A stretch of DNA of 64,000 nucleotides from Synchiropus splendidus (taxonomy: Eukaryota > Chordata > Actinopteri > Syngnathiformes > Callionymidae). The first letter of the stretch is position 1; every line of letters begins with the position of its first letter. Below, piece after piece: positions 11,791 to 22,844 of the stretch. A model generated the notes under the pieces. It had not been told where the DNA came from, made no database searches, and was given only the letters and a program-made list of their open reading frames with translations. Both the position numbers and the translations under genes were made by a program. The stretch lies in contig NC_071340.1 in the NCBI RefSeq assembly GCF_027744825.2, positions 2,177,501 through 2,241,500 on the forward strand, written 5' to 3'.

Positions 11791-14445
11791 AAAGGGTCTT
11801 TCTAGTAGTTGCACTTCAAATCTAAGCTGTCCAAAGCGTTTTTCCAAAGTTATCAACATTTTTATGTTTGGCGTTCTGGAACCCACCTAATCTCAGGCTG
11901 AAAACGCGTTTTCTGCATTGTGCCATAACTTTTCAGGGAAGCTTCAGAACATGAAATGTTCGCCTCCCACTATAGCACAAAGGGTCTTTCTAGTAGTTGC
12001 ACATCAAATCTAAGCTGTCTGAAGTGCTTTTCCAAAGTTATCAACATTTTTATGTTTGGTGTTCTGGAACCCACCTTATCTCAGGCTGAAAACGCGTTTT
12101 CTGCATTGTGCCATAACTTTGCAGGGAAGGTTCAGAACATGAAATTTTCACCTCCCACTATAGCAGAAAGGGTCTTTCTAGTAGTTGCACATCTAATCTA
12201 AGCTGTCTGAAGTGTTTTTTCAAAGTTATCATGTTTTTATGTTTGGCGTTCCGGAATTTACCTTGTCTCATGCTGAAAACACGTTTTCTCCATTGTGCCA
12301 TAACTTTGCAGGGAAGCTTCAGAACATGACATTTAAACATCCCACTATAGCAGAAAGGGTCTTTCTAGTAGTTGCACATCAAATCTAAGCTGTCTGAAGT
12401 GTTTTTCCAAAGTTATCAATATTTTTATGTTTGGCGTTCTGGAACCCACCTAATCTCAGGCTGAAAACGCGTTTTCTCCATTGTGCCATAACTTTGCAGG
12501 GAAGCTTCAGAACATGACATTTTCACCTCCCACTATAGCAGAAAGGGTCTTTCTAGTAGCTGCACATCAAATCTAACCTGTCTGGAATGTTTTTCCAAAG
12601 TTATCAACATTTTTATGTTTGGTGTTCTTGAATCGACCTTATCTCAGGCTGAACACGCGTTTTCTGCATTGTGCCATAACTTTGCAGGGAAGCTTCAGAA
12701 CATGAAATTTTCACCTCCCACTATAGCAGAAAGGGTCTTTCTAGTACTTGCAAATTTAAGCTGTCTGAACTGTTTTTCCGAAGTTATTAACATTTTTATG
12801 TTTGGCGTTCCGGAATTGACCTTATGTGAGGCTGAACACGAGTTTTCTACATTGTGCCATAACTTAGCAGCGAAGCTTCAGAACATGAAAATTTCACCTC
12901 CCACTATAGCAGAAAGGGTCTTTCTAGTAGGTGCACATCAAATCTAAGCTGTCTGAAGTGTTTTTCCAAAGTTATCAACACTTTTATGTTTGGCGTTCCG
13001 GAATCGACCTTATCTCAGCCTGAAAACGCGATTTACGCATTCTGCCATAACTTAGCAGGGAAGCTTCTGAACATGAAATTTTCAAATCCCACTATAGCAG
13101 AAAGGGTCTTTCTAGTAGTTGCACATCAAATCTAAGCTGTCTGAAGTGTTTTTCCAAAGTTATAAACATTTTTATGTTTGGCGTTCCGGAATCGATCTTA
13201 TCTCAGACTGAATATGCGTTTTCTTCATTGTGCCATAACTTTGCAGGGAATTTTCAGAACATGAAATTTTAACCTCCCACTATAGCAGAAAGGGTCTTTC
13301 TAGTAGTTGCACATCCAATCTAAGCTGTTTGAAGTGTTTTTCCAAAGTTATCAACATTTTTATGTTTGGCGTTCTGGAATCAACCTTATCTCAAACTGAA
13401 AACGCGTTTTCTGCATTGTGCCATAACTTTGCAGGGAAGCTTCAGAACATGAAATTTTCACCTCCCACTATAGCAGAAAGGGTCTTTCTAGTACTTGCAA
13501 ATTTAAGCTGTCTGAACTGTTTTTCCAAAGTTATCAACACTTTTATGTTTGGCGTTCCGGAATCGACCTTATCTCAGGCTGAAAACACGATTTACGCATT
13601 CTGCCATAACTTTGCAGGGAAGCTTCAGAACATGAAAATTTCATATCCCACTATAGCAGAAAGGGTCTTTCTAGTAGTTGCACATCAAATCTAAGCTGTC
13701 TGAAGTGTTTTTCCAAAGTTATCGACACTTTTATGTTTGGCGTTCCGGAATCGACCTTATCTCAGCCTGAAAACGCGATTTACGCATTCTGCCATAACTT
13801 TGCAGGGAGGCTTCTGAACATGAAATTTTCAAATCCCACAATAGCAGAAAGGGTCTTTCTTGTAGTTGCACATCAAATCTAAGCTGTCTGAAGTGTTTTT
13901 CCAAAGTTATAAACATTTTTATGTTTGGCGTTCCGGAATCGATCTTATCTCAGACTGAATATGCGTTTTCTTCATTGTGCCATAACTTTGCAGGGAATTT
14001 TCAGAACATGAAATTTTCACCTCCCACTATAGCAGAAAGGGTCTTTCTAGTACTTGCATATCAAATTTAAGCTGTCTGAAGTGTTTTTCCGAAGTTATTA
14101 ACATTTTTATGTTTGCCGTTCCGGAATTGACCTTATGTGAGGCTGAACACGAGTTTTCTACATTGTGCCATAACTTAGCAGCGAAGCTTCAGAACATGAA
14201 AATTTCACCTCCCACTATAGCAGAAAGGGTCTTTCTAGTAGGTGCACATCAAATCGAAGCTGTTTGAAGTGTTTTTCCAAAGTTATCAACACTTTTATGT
14301 TTGGCGTTCCGGAATCGACCTTATCTCAGGCTGACAACGCGATTTACGCATTCTGCAATAACTTTGCAGGGAAGCTTCTGAACATGAAATTTTCAAATCC
14401 CACTATAGCAGAAAGGGTCTTTCTAGTAGTTGCACATCAAATCTA

Positions 14446-16131
14446 AGCTGTCTGAAGTGTTTTTCCAAAGTTATAAACATTTTTATGTTTGGCGTTCCGG
14501 AATCGATCTTATCTCAGACTGAATATGTGTTTTCTACATTGTGCCATAACTTTGCAGGGAATTTTCAGAACATGAAATTTTCACCTCCCACTATAGCAGA
14601 AAGGGTCTTTCTAGTAGTAGCACAACCAATCTAAGCTGTCTGAAGTGTTTTTCCAAATTTATCAACATTTTTATGTTTGGTGTTCTGGAACCAACCTTAT
14701 CTCAGGCTGAAAACGCGTTTTCTGCATTGTGCCAAAACTTTGCAGGAAAGCTGCAGAATATGAAATATCCACCTCCCACTATAGCAGAAAGGGTCTTTCT
14801 AGTAGTTGCACATCAAATCTAAGCTGTCTGAGGTGTTTTTCCAAAGTTATCAACATTTTATGTTTGGCGTTCCGGAATCGACCTTATCTCAGGATGAAAA
14901 ATTGTTTTCTGCATTGTCCCATAACTTTGCAGGGAAGCTTCAGAACATGAAATTTTGACCTCCCAATATAGCAGAAAAGGTCTTTCTAGTAGTTGCACAT
15001 CAAATCTAAGCTGTCTTGAAGTGTTTTTCGAAAGTTATCAACATTTTTACGTTTGGCGTTCTGGAACCCTCCTAATCTCAGGCTGAAAACGCGTTTTCTG
15101 CATTGTGCCATAACTTTTCAGGGAAGCTTCAGAACATGAAATGTTCGCCTCCCACTATAGCAGAAAGGGTCTTTCTAGTAGTTGCACATCAAATCTAAGC
15201 TGTCTTGAAGTGTTTTTCTAAAGTTATCAACATTTTTATGTTTGGCGTTCCGGAACCCACCTTATCTCAACCTGAAAACGCGTTTTACGCATTGTGCCAT
15301 AACTTTGCAGGAAAGCTTCAGAACATGAAATATTCAACTCCCACTATAGCAGAAAGGGTCTTTCTAGTAGTTGCACATCAAATCTAAGCTGTCTGAAGTG
15401 TTTTTCCAAAGTTATAAACATTTTTATGTTTGGCGTTCCGGAATCGATCTTATCTCAGACTGAATATGCGTTTTCTACATTGTGCCATAACTTTGCAGGG
15501 AATTTTCAGAACATGAAATTTTCACCTCCCACTATAGCAGAAAGGGTCTTTCTAGTAGTAGCACAACCAATCTAAGCTGTCTGAAGTGTTTTTCCAAATT
15601 TATCAACATTTTTATGTTTGGTGTTCTGGAACCAACCTTATCTCAGGCTGAAAACGCGTTTTCTGCATTGTGCCAAAACTTTGCAGGAAAGCTGCAGAAT
15701 ATGAAATATCCACCTCCCACTATAGCAGAAAGGGTCTTTCTAGTAGTTGCACATCAAATCTAAGCTGTCTGAGGTGTTTTTCCAAAGTTATCAACATTTT
15801 ATGTTTGGCGTTCCGGAATCGACCTTATCTCAGGATGAAAAATTGTTTTCTGCATTGTCCCATAACTTTGCAGGGAAGCTTCAGAACATGAAATTTTGAC
15901 CTCCCAATATAGCAGAAAAGGTCTTTCTAATAGTTGCACATCAAATCTAAGCTGTCTTGAAGTGTTTTTCGAAAGTTATCAACATTTTTACGTTTGGCGT
16001 TCTGGAACCCTCCTAATCTCAGGCTGAAAACGCGTTTTCTGCATTGTGCCATAACTTTTCAGGGAAGCTTCAGAACATGAAATGTTCGCCTCTCACTATA
16101 GCAGAAAGGGTCTTTCTAGTAGTTGCACATC
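14446..16131 (+). repeat. 941-bp tandem duplication (5 monomers)
   Basis: Sequence from 14446 is repeated from 15387 at an offset of 941 bp. It includes rare marks such as ATCGATCTTATCTCAGACTG, GTAGTAGCACAACCAATC, GCTGCAGAATATGAAATATCC, the shortened CAACATTTTATG near 14847, and AAATGTTCGCCTC near 15138 and 16079. Matching holds to about 15190 in the first copy and 16131 in the second, where CAAATCAAAG diverges from CAAATCTAAG. Differences are few (GAATATGTG against GAATATGCG; CCTCCCAC against CCTCTCAC). The composition of this 5-mer is unrelated to the 941-bp unit at the left edge. Confidence 0.9.
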
Positions 16132-16499
16132 AAATCAAAGCTGTCTGAAGTGTTTTTCCAAAGTTATCAAAATTTTTATGTTTGGCGTTCCGGAATCGAC
16201 CTTATCTCAGGCTGAAAACGCGATTCCTGCATTGTGGCATAACTTTGCAGGGAAGCTTCAGAATATGAAATTTTAACATCCCACTATAGCAGAAAGGGTA
16301 TTTCTAGTAGTTGCACATCAAATCTAAGCAGTCTGCAGAGTTTTTCCAAAGTTATCAACATTCTTATGTTTGGCGTTCCGGAATCAACCTTATCTCACCC
16401 TGAGAACGCGTTTTACGCATTGTGCCATAACTTTGCAGGAAAGCTTCAGAACATGAAATTTTCAACTCCCACTATAGCAGAAAAGGTCTTTCTAGTAGT

Positions 16500-18150
16500 T
16501 GCACATCAAATCTAAGCTGTCTGAAGTGTATTTCCAAAGTTATCAACATTTTTATGTTTGGCGTTCTGGTACCCACCTAATCTCAGGCTGAAAACGCGTT
16601 TTCAGCATTGTGCCATAACTTTGCAGGGAAGCTTTAGAACATGAAATTTTCACCTCCCACTAGAGCAGAAAGGGTATTTCTAGTAGTTGCACATCAAATC
16701 TAAGCTGTCTGAAGAGTTTTTCGAAAGTTTTCATCATTTTTATGTTTGGTGTTCCTGAATCGACCTTATCTCAGGCCGAAAACGCGTTTTCAGAATTGTG
16801 CCATAACTTTGCAGGGAAGCTTCAGAACATGAAAATTTCACCTCCCACTATAGCAGAAAGGGTCTTTCTAGTAGTTGCACATCAAATCAAAGCTGTATGA
16901 AGTGTTTTTCCAAAGTTATCAACACTTTTATGTTTGGCGTTCCGGAATCGACCTTATCTCAGGCTGAAAACACCATTTAAGCATTCTGCCATAACTTTGC
17001 AGGGAAGCTTCAGAACATGAAATTTTCATATCCCACTATCGCAGAAAGGGTCTTTCTAGTAGTTGCACATCAAATCAAAGCTGTATGAAGTGTTTTTCCA
17101 AAGTTATCAACATTTTTATGTTTGGCGTTCCGGAATCGACCTTATCTCAGGCTAAAAACGCGTTTTCTGCATTGTGCCATAACTTTGCACGGAAGCTTCA
17201 GAACATGAAATTTTAACGTCCCACTATAGCAGAATCGGTCATTCTAGAAGTTGCACATCAAATCTTAGCTGTCTGAAGTGTTTTTCCAAAGTTATCAACA
17301 TTCTTATGTTTGACGTTCCGGAACCCACCTAATCTCAGCCTGAAAACGCGTTTTAAATATTTTGCCATAACTTTGCAGGGAAGCTTCAGAACATGAAATG
17401 TTCACCTCCCACTATAGCACATAGGGTCTTTCTAGTAGTTGCACATCAAATCTAAGCTGTCTGAAGTGTTTTTCCAAAGTTATCAGCATTTTTATGTTTG
17501 GCGTTCTGGAACCCACCTTATCTCAGGCTGAAAACGCGTTTTCTGCATTGTGCCAAAACTTTGCAGGGAAGCTTCAGAACATGAAATTTTCACCTCCCAC
17601 TATAGCAGAAAGGGTATTTCTAGTAGTTGCACATCAAATCTAAGCTGTCTGAAGTGTTTTTCGAAAGTTTTCAACATTTTTATGTTTGGTGTTCCTGAAT
17701 CGACCTCATCGCAGGCCGAAGACGCGTTTTCTGCATTGTGCCATAACTTTGCAGGGAAACTTCACAACATGAAATTTTAACCTCCCACCATAGCAGAAAC
17801 GGTCTTTCTAGTAGTTGCACATCAAATCTAAGCTGTCGAAAGTGTTTTTCCAAAGTTATCAACATTTTTATGTTTGGCGTTCCGGAATCCACCTTATCTC
17901 AGGCTGAAAACACGATTTACGCATTCTTCCATAACTTTGCAGGGAAGCTTCAGAACATGAAATTTTCATATCCCATTATAGCAGAAAGGGTCTTTCTTGT
18001 AGTTGCACATCAAATCTAAGCTGTCTGAAGTGTTTTTCCAAAGTTATCAACATTTTTATGTTTGGCGTTCCGGAATCGACCTTTTCTCAGGCTGAAAACG
18101 CGTTTTCTGCATTGTGCCATAACTTTGCAGGGAAGCTTCAGAACATGAAA
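16500..18150 (+). repeat. Segment duplicated 3194 bp downstream (copy 1)
   Basis: This stretch of about nine monomers recurs at 19694-21344. Shared marks include GTGTATTTCC, TTCTGGTACCCACC, GAACACTTTTATG with CACCATTTAAGC, AGAATCGGTCATTC, GTTTGACGTTCC, ATTTTGCC and ACCTCATCGCAGGCCG. The offset is 17 monomers minus 2 bp; the shortfall is explained by small indels between the copies (TTTCTGGCATT, TTGCAGGAAGC and CATTTTTGTTTCG around 18.29-18.62 kb). Copies differ at scattered bases, for example GAAAATTTC and ATCAAAGCTG variants. Confidence 0.88.
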
Positions 18151-18749
18151 TTTTAACCTCCCACTATAGCAGAATGGGTCTTTCTAGTAGTTGCACATCA
18201 AATCTTAGCTGTCTGAAGTGTTTTTCCAAAGTTCTCAACATTTTTATGTTTGGCGTTCTGAAATCAACCTCATCTCAGGCTGAAAACGCGTTTTCTGGCA
18301 TTGTGCCATCACTTTGCAGGGAAGCTCCAGAACATAAAATTTTAACATCCCACTATAGCAGAAGGGGTCTTTCTAGTATTTGCACATCAAATCTAAGCTG
18401 TCTGTCGTGTTTTTCCAAAGTTATCAACATTTTTATGTTTGGCGTTCCGGAATCGACCTTTTCTCAGGCTGAAAACGCGTTTTCTGCATTGTGCCATAAC
18501 TTTGCAGGAAGCTTCAGAACATGAAATTTTCAACTCCCACTATAGCAGAAAGGTTGTTTCTAGTAGTTGCACATCAAATCTAAGCTGTCGAAAGTGTTTT
18601 TCCAAAGTTATCAACATTTTTGTTTCGCGTACTGGAACCCTCCTTATCTCAGGCTGAAAACGCGTTTTCTGCATTGTGCCATAACTTTGCAGGGAGACTT
18701 CAGAACATGAAATTTTCTCCTCCCACTATAACAGAAAGGGTCTTTCTAG
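18151..18749 (+). repeat. Irregular monomers between duplicated segments
   Basis: About three monomers that belong to neither flanking duplication. They contain several length changes: an extra G in TTTTCTGGCATTG near 18295, a missing G in TTGCAGGAAGC near 18504, and a 2-bp loss in CATTTTTGTTTCG near 18618. Near 18160 the TTTTAACC and AGCAGAATGGGTC form typical of the left subarray reappears. No other element is present. Confidence 0.75.
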
Positions 18750-19440
18750 TATTTGCACATCAAATCTAAGCTGTCTGTAGTGTTTTTCCAAAGTTATCAA
18801 CATTTTTATGTTTGGCGTTCCGGAATCGACCTTATCTCAGGCTGAAAACGCGTTTTCTCCATTGTGCCATAACTTTGCAGGGAAGCTTCAGAACATGACA
18901 TTTTCACCTCCCACTATAGCAGAAAGGGTCTTTCTAGTAGTTGCACATCAAATCTAACCTGTCTGGAATGTTTTTCCAAAGTTATCAACATTTTTATGTT
19001 TGGTGTTCCTGAATCGACCTTATCTCAGGCTGAACACGCGTTTTCTGCATTGTGCCATAACTTTGGAGGGAAGCTTCAGGACATGAAATTTTCACCTCCC
19101 ACTATAGCAGAAAGGGTCTTTCTAGTAGTTGCACATCAAATCTAAGCTGTCTGAAGTGTTTTTCGAAAGTTATCAACATTTTTATGTTTGGCGTTCCGGA
19201 ATCGACCTTATCTCAGGATGAAAACAGGTTTTCTGCATTGTGCCATAACTTTGCAGGGAAGCTACAGAACATTAAATTTTCACGTCCCACTATAGCAGAA
19301 AGGGTCTTTCTAGTAGTTGCACATCAAATCTAAGCTGTCTGAAGCGTTTTTCGAAAGTTATCAACATTTTTATGTTTGCCGTTCCGGAATCGACCTTATC
19401 TCAGGATGAAAAATCGTTTTCTGCATTGTCCCATAACTTT
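18750..19440 (+). repeat. Block repeated at a 2820-bp offset (copy 1)
   Basis: The block starting at GTATTTGCACATC recurs from about 21570 at an offset of 2820 bp (15 monomers). It includes the CTCCATTGTGCC, ACATGACATTTTC, CTGGAATG and TTTGGAGGG marks also seen at 9.66-10.4 kb. The two copies are themselves mosaic: near 19200 this one has GGAATCGACC and GGATGAAAACAGG where the other has GGAACCCACC and GGCTGAAAACAGG. This suggests patchy conversion from other monomers. Confidence 0.82.
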
Positions 19441-19693
19441 GCAGGGAAGCTTCAGAACATGAAATGTTCACCTCCCATTGTAGCAGAAAGGGTCTTTCTA
19501 GTAGTTGCACATCAAATCTAAGCTGTCCAAGGCATTTTTCCAAAGTTATCAACATTTTTATGTTTGGCGTTCTGGAACCCACCTTATCTCAGGCTGAAAA
19601 CGCATTTTCTGCATTGTGCCATAACTTTGCAGGGAGACTTCAGAACATGAAATTTTCTCCTCCCACTATAGCAGAAAGGGTATTTCTAGTAGT

Positions 19694-21344
19694 TGCACAT
19701 CTAATCTAAGCTGTCTGAAGTGTATTTCCAAAGTTATCAACATTTTTATGTTTGGCGTTCTGGTACCCACCTAATCTCAGGCTGAAAACGCGTTTTCAGC
19801 ATTGTGCCATAACTTTGCAGGGAAGCTTTAGAACATGAAATGTTCACCTCCCACTATAGCAGAAAGGGTATTTCTAGTAGTTGCACATCAAATCTAAGCT
19901 GTCTGAAGAGTTTTTCGAAAGTTTTCATCATTTTTATGTTTGGTGTTCCTGAATCGACCTTATCTCAGGCCGAAAACGCGTTTTCAGAATTGTGCCATAA
20001 CTTTGCAGGGAAGCTTCAGAACATGAAAATTTCACCTCCCACTATAGCAGAAAGGGTCTTTCTAGTAGTTGCACATCAAATCAAAGCTGTATGAAGTGTT
20101 TTTCCAAAGTTATCAACACTTTTATGTTTGGCGTTCCGGAATCGACCTTATCTCAGGCTGAAAACACCATTTAAGCATTCTGCCATAACTTTGCAGGGAA
20201 GCTTCAGAACATGAAATTTTCATATCCCACTATCGCAGAAAGGGTCTTTCTAGTAGTTGCACATCAAATCTAAGCTGTCTGAAGTGTTTTTCCAAAGTTA
20301 TCAACATTTTTATGTTTGGCGTTCCGGAATCGACCTTATCTCAGGCTAAAAACGCGTTTTCTGCATTGTGCCATAACTTTGCAGGGAAGCTTCAGAACAT
20401 GAAATTTTAACGTCCCACTATAGCAGAATCGGTCATTCTAGTAGTTGCACATCAAATCTTAGCTGTCTGAAGTGTTTTTCCAAAGTTATCAACATTCTTA
20501 TGTTTGACGTTCCGGAACCCACCTAATCTCAGCCTGAAAACGCGTTTTACATATTTTGCCATAACTTTGCAGGGAAGCTTCAGAACATGAAATGTTCACC
20601 TCCCACTATAGCAGATAGGGTCTTTCTAGTAGTTGCACATCAAATCTAAGCTGTCTGAAGTGTTTTTCCAAAGTTATCAGCATTTTTATGTTTGGCGTTC
20701 TGGAACCCACCTTATCTCAGGCTGAAAACGCGTTTTCTGCATTGTGCCAAAACTTTGCAGGGAAGCTTCAGAACATGAAATTTTCACCTCCCACTATAGC
20801 AGAAAGGGTATTTCTAGTAGTTGCACATCAAATCTAAGCTGTCTGAAGTGTTATTCGAAAGTTTTCAACATTTTTATGTTTGGTGTTCCTGAATCGACCT
20901 CATCGCAGGCCGAAGACGCGTTTTCTGCATTGTGCCATAACTTTGCAGGGAAACTTCACAACATGAAATTTTAACCTCCCACTATAGCAGAAACGGTCTT
21001 TCTAGTAGTTGCACATCAAATCTAAGCTGTCGAAAGTGTTTTTCCAAAGTAATCAACATTTTTATGTTTGGCGTTCCGGAATCCACCTTATCTCAGGCTG
21101 AAAACACGATTTACGCATTCTGCCATAACTTTGCAGGGAAGCTTCAGAACATGACATTTTCATATCCCATTATAGCAGAAAGGGTCTTTCTTGTAGTTGC
21201 ACATCAAATCTAAGCTGTCTGAAGTGTTTTTCCAAAGTTATCAACATTTTTATGTTTTGCGTTCCGGAATCGACCTTTTCTCAGGCTGAAAACGCGTTTT
21301 CTGCATTGTGCCATAACTTTGCAGGGAAGCTTCAGAACATGAAA
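19694..21344 (+). repeat. Segment duplicated from 3194 bp upstream (copy 2)
   Basis: Partner of 16500-18150, offset 3194 bp, with the same succession of marked monomers. The alignment ends where TTTTAACCTCCC with AGAATGGGTC in copy 1 becomes TTTTAACATCCC with AGAAAGGGTCTTTCCAG here. Local differences include GTTATTCG near 20850 against GTTTTTCG, and GTAATC near 21050 against GTTATC. Confidence 0.87.
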
Positions 21345-21569
21345 TTTTAACATCCCACTATAGCAGAAAGGGTCTTTCCAGTAGTTGCACATCAAAACTA
21401 AGCTGTCTGAAGTGTTTTTCCAAAGTTATCAACATTATTATGTTTGGCGTTCCGGAATCAACCTTATCTCAGCCTGAAAACGTGTTTTCTGCATTGTGCC
21501 ATAACTTTGCAGGGAAGCTTCAGAACATGAAATGTTCGCCTCCCACTATAGCAGATAGGGTCTTTCTAG

Positions 21570-22260
21570 TATTTGCACATCAAATCTAAGCTGTCTGAAG
21601 TGTTTTTCCAAAGTTATCAACATTTTTATGTTTGGCGTTCCGGAATCGACCTTATCTCAGGCTGAAAACGCGTTTTCTCCATTGTGCCATAACTTTGCAG
21701 GGAAGCTTCAGAACATGACATTTTCACCTCCCACTATAGCAGAAAGGGTCTTTCTAGTAGTTGCACATCAAATCTAACCTGTCTGGAATGTTTTTCCAAA
21801 GTTATCAACATTTTTATGTTTGGTGTTCCTGAATCGACCTTATCTCAGGCTGAACACGCGTTTTCTGCATTGTGCCATAACTTTGGAGGGAAGCTTCAGG
21901 ACATGAAATTTTCACCTCCCACTATAGCAGAAAGGGTCTTTCTAGTAGATGCACAACAAATCTAAGCTGTCTGAAGTGTTTTTCGAAAGTTATCAACATT
22001 TTTATGTTTGGCGTTCCGGAACCCACCTTATCTCAGGCTGAAAACAGGTTTTCTGCATTGTGCCATAACTTTGCAGGGAAGCTACAGAACATTAAATTTT
22101 CACGTCCCATTATAGCAGAAAGGGTCTTTCTAGTAGTTGCACATCAAATCTAAGCTGTCTGAAGCGTTTTTCGAAAGTTATCAACATTTTTATAGTTGCG
22201 TTCCGGAATCAACCTTATCTCAGGATGAAAAATCGTTTTCTGCATTGTCCCATAACTTTG
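21570..22260 (+). repeat. Block repeated at a 2820-bp offset (copy 2)
   Basis: Partner of 18750-19440. Near 21947 it carries GTAGATGCACAACAAATC, the form also present near 10089, so at this point it is closer to the 10-kb copy than to its nearer relative at 19.1 kb. At about 22192 TATAGTTGCGTTCC replaces TATGTTTGCCGTTCC, a one-base shortening. Confidence 0.82.
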
Positions 22261-22641
22261 CAGGGAAGCTTCAGAACATGAAATTTTGACCTCCCAATAT
22301 AGCAGAAAGGGTCTTTCTAGTAGATGCACAACAAATCTAAGCTGTCTGAAGTGTTTTTCGAAAGTTATTAACATTTTTATGTTTGGCGTTCCGGAATTTA
22401 CTTTATGTGAGGCTGAACACGAGTTTTCTACATTGTGCCATAACTTAGCAGCGAAACTTCAGAACATGAAAATTTCACCCCCCACTATAGCAGAAAGGGT
22501 CTTTCCAGTAGGTGCACATCAAATCTAAGCTGTTTGAAGTGTTTTTCCAAAGTTATCAACACTTTAATGTTTGGCGTTCCGGAATCGACCTTATCTCAGG
22601 CTGAAAACACGATTTACGCATTCTGCCATAACTTTGCAGGG

Positions 22642-22844
22642 AAGCTTCAGAACATGAAATTTTCATATCCCACTATAGCAGAAAGGGTCTTTCTAGTAGT
22701 TGCACATCAAATCTAAGCTGTCTGAAGTGCTTTTCCAAAGTTATAAACACTTTTATGTTTGGCGTTCCAGAATCAACCGTCTCTCAGGCTGAAAACGTGT
22801 TGTCTGAAAACGCGATTTACGTATTCTGCCATAACTTTGCATGC
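22642..22844 (+). repeat. Expanded 203-bp satellite monomer (15-bp duplication)
   Basis: HindIII sites at 22642 and 22845 are 203 bp apart, against 188 for the next interval. CTGAAAACG occurs twice within it, at 22789-22797 and 22804-22812, so the ACGCG zone is read twice: GTGTTGT after the first and CGATTTACG after the second. This is a join between two monomer types (GTGTTGTCTG type and CGATTTACG type) at a shared CTGAAAACG, a visible recombination seam adding exactly 15 bp. Confidence 0.9.

Larger units (their letters stand above)
8561..14445 (+). repeat. Mosaic subarray of TTTTCACC-type monomers, no single HOR
   Basis: From about 8.7 kb monomers switch mainly to the TTTTCACC or TTTTCAAATCCC form with AGCAGAAAGGGTC. 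Several types recur without one fixed period. One has GAACACGAG and GAATTGACC (12815, 14130; also near 3194, 4139 and 6210, and again near 22393 and 24110). One has ACGCATTCTGCC. One has CTGGAATG with GAACACGCG (9731 and 12571). Blocks from here are found again at 18.9-25.4 kb, so this stretch is a donor or recipient of segmental copying. Two 128-bp monomers and one with a 42-bp deletion lie inside and are listed separately. Confidence 0.85.
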
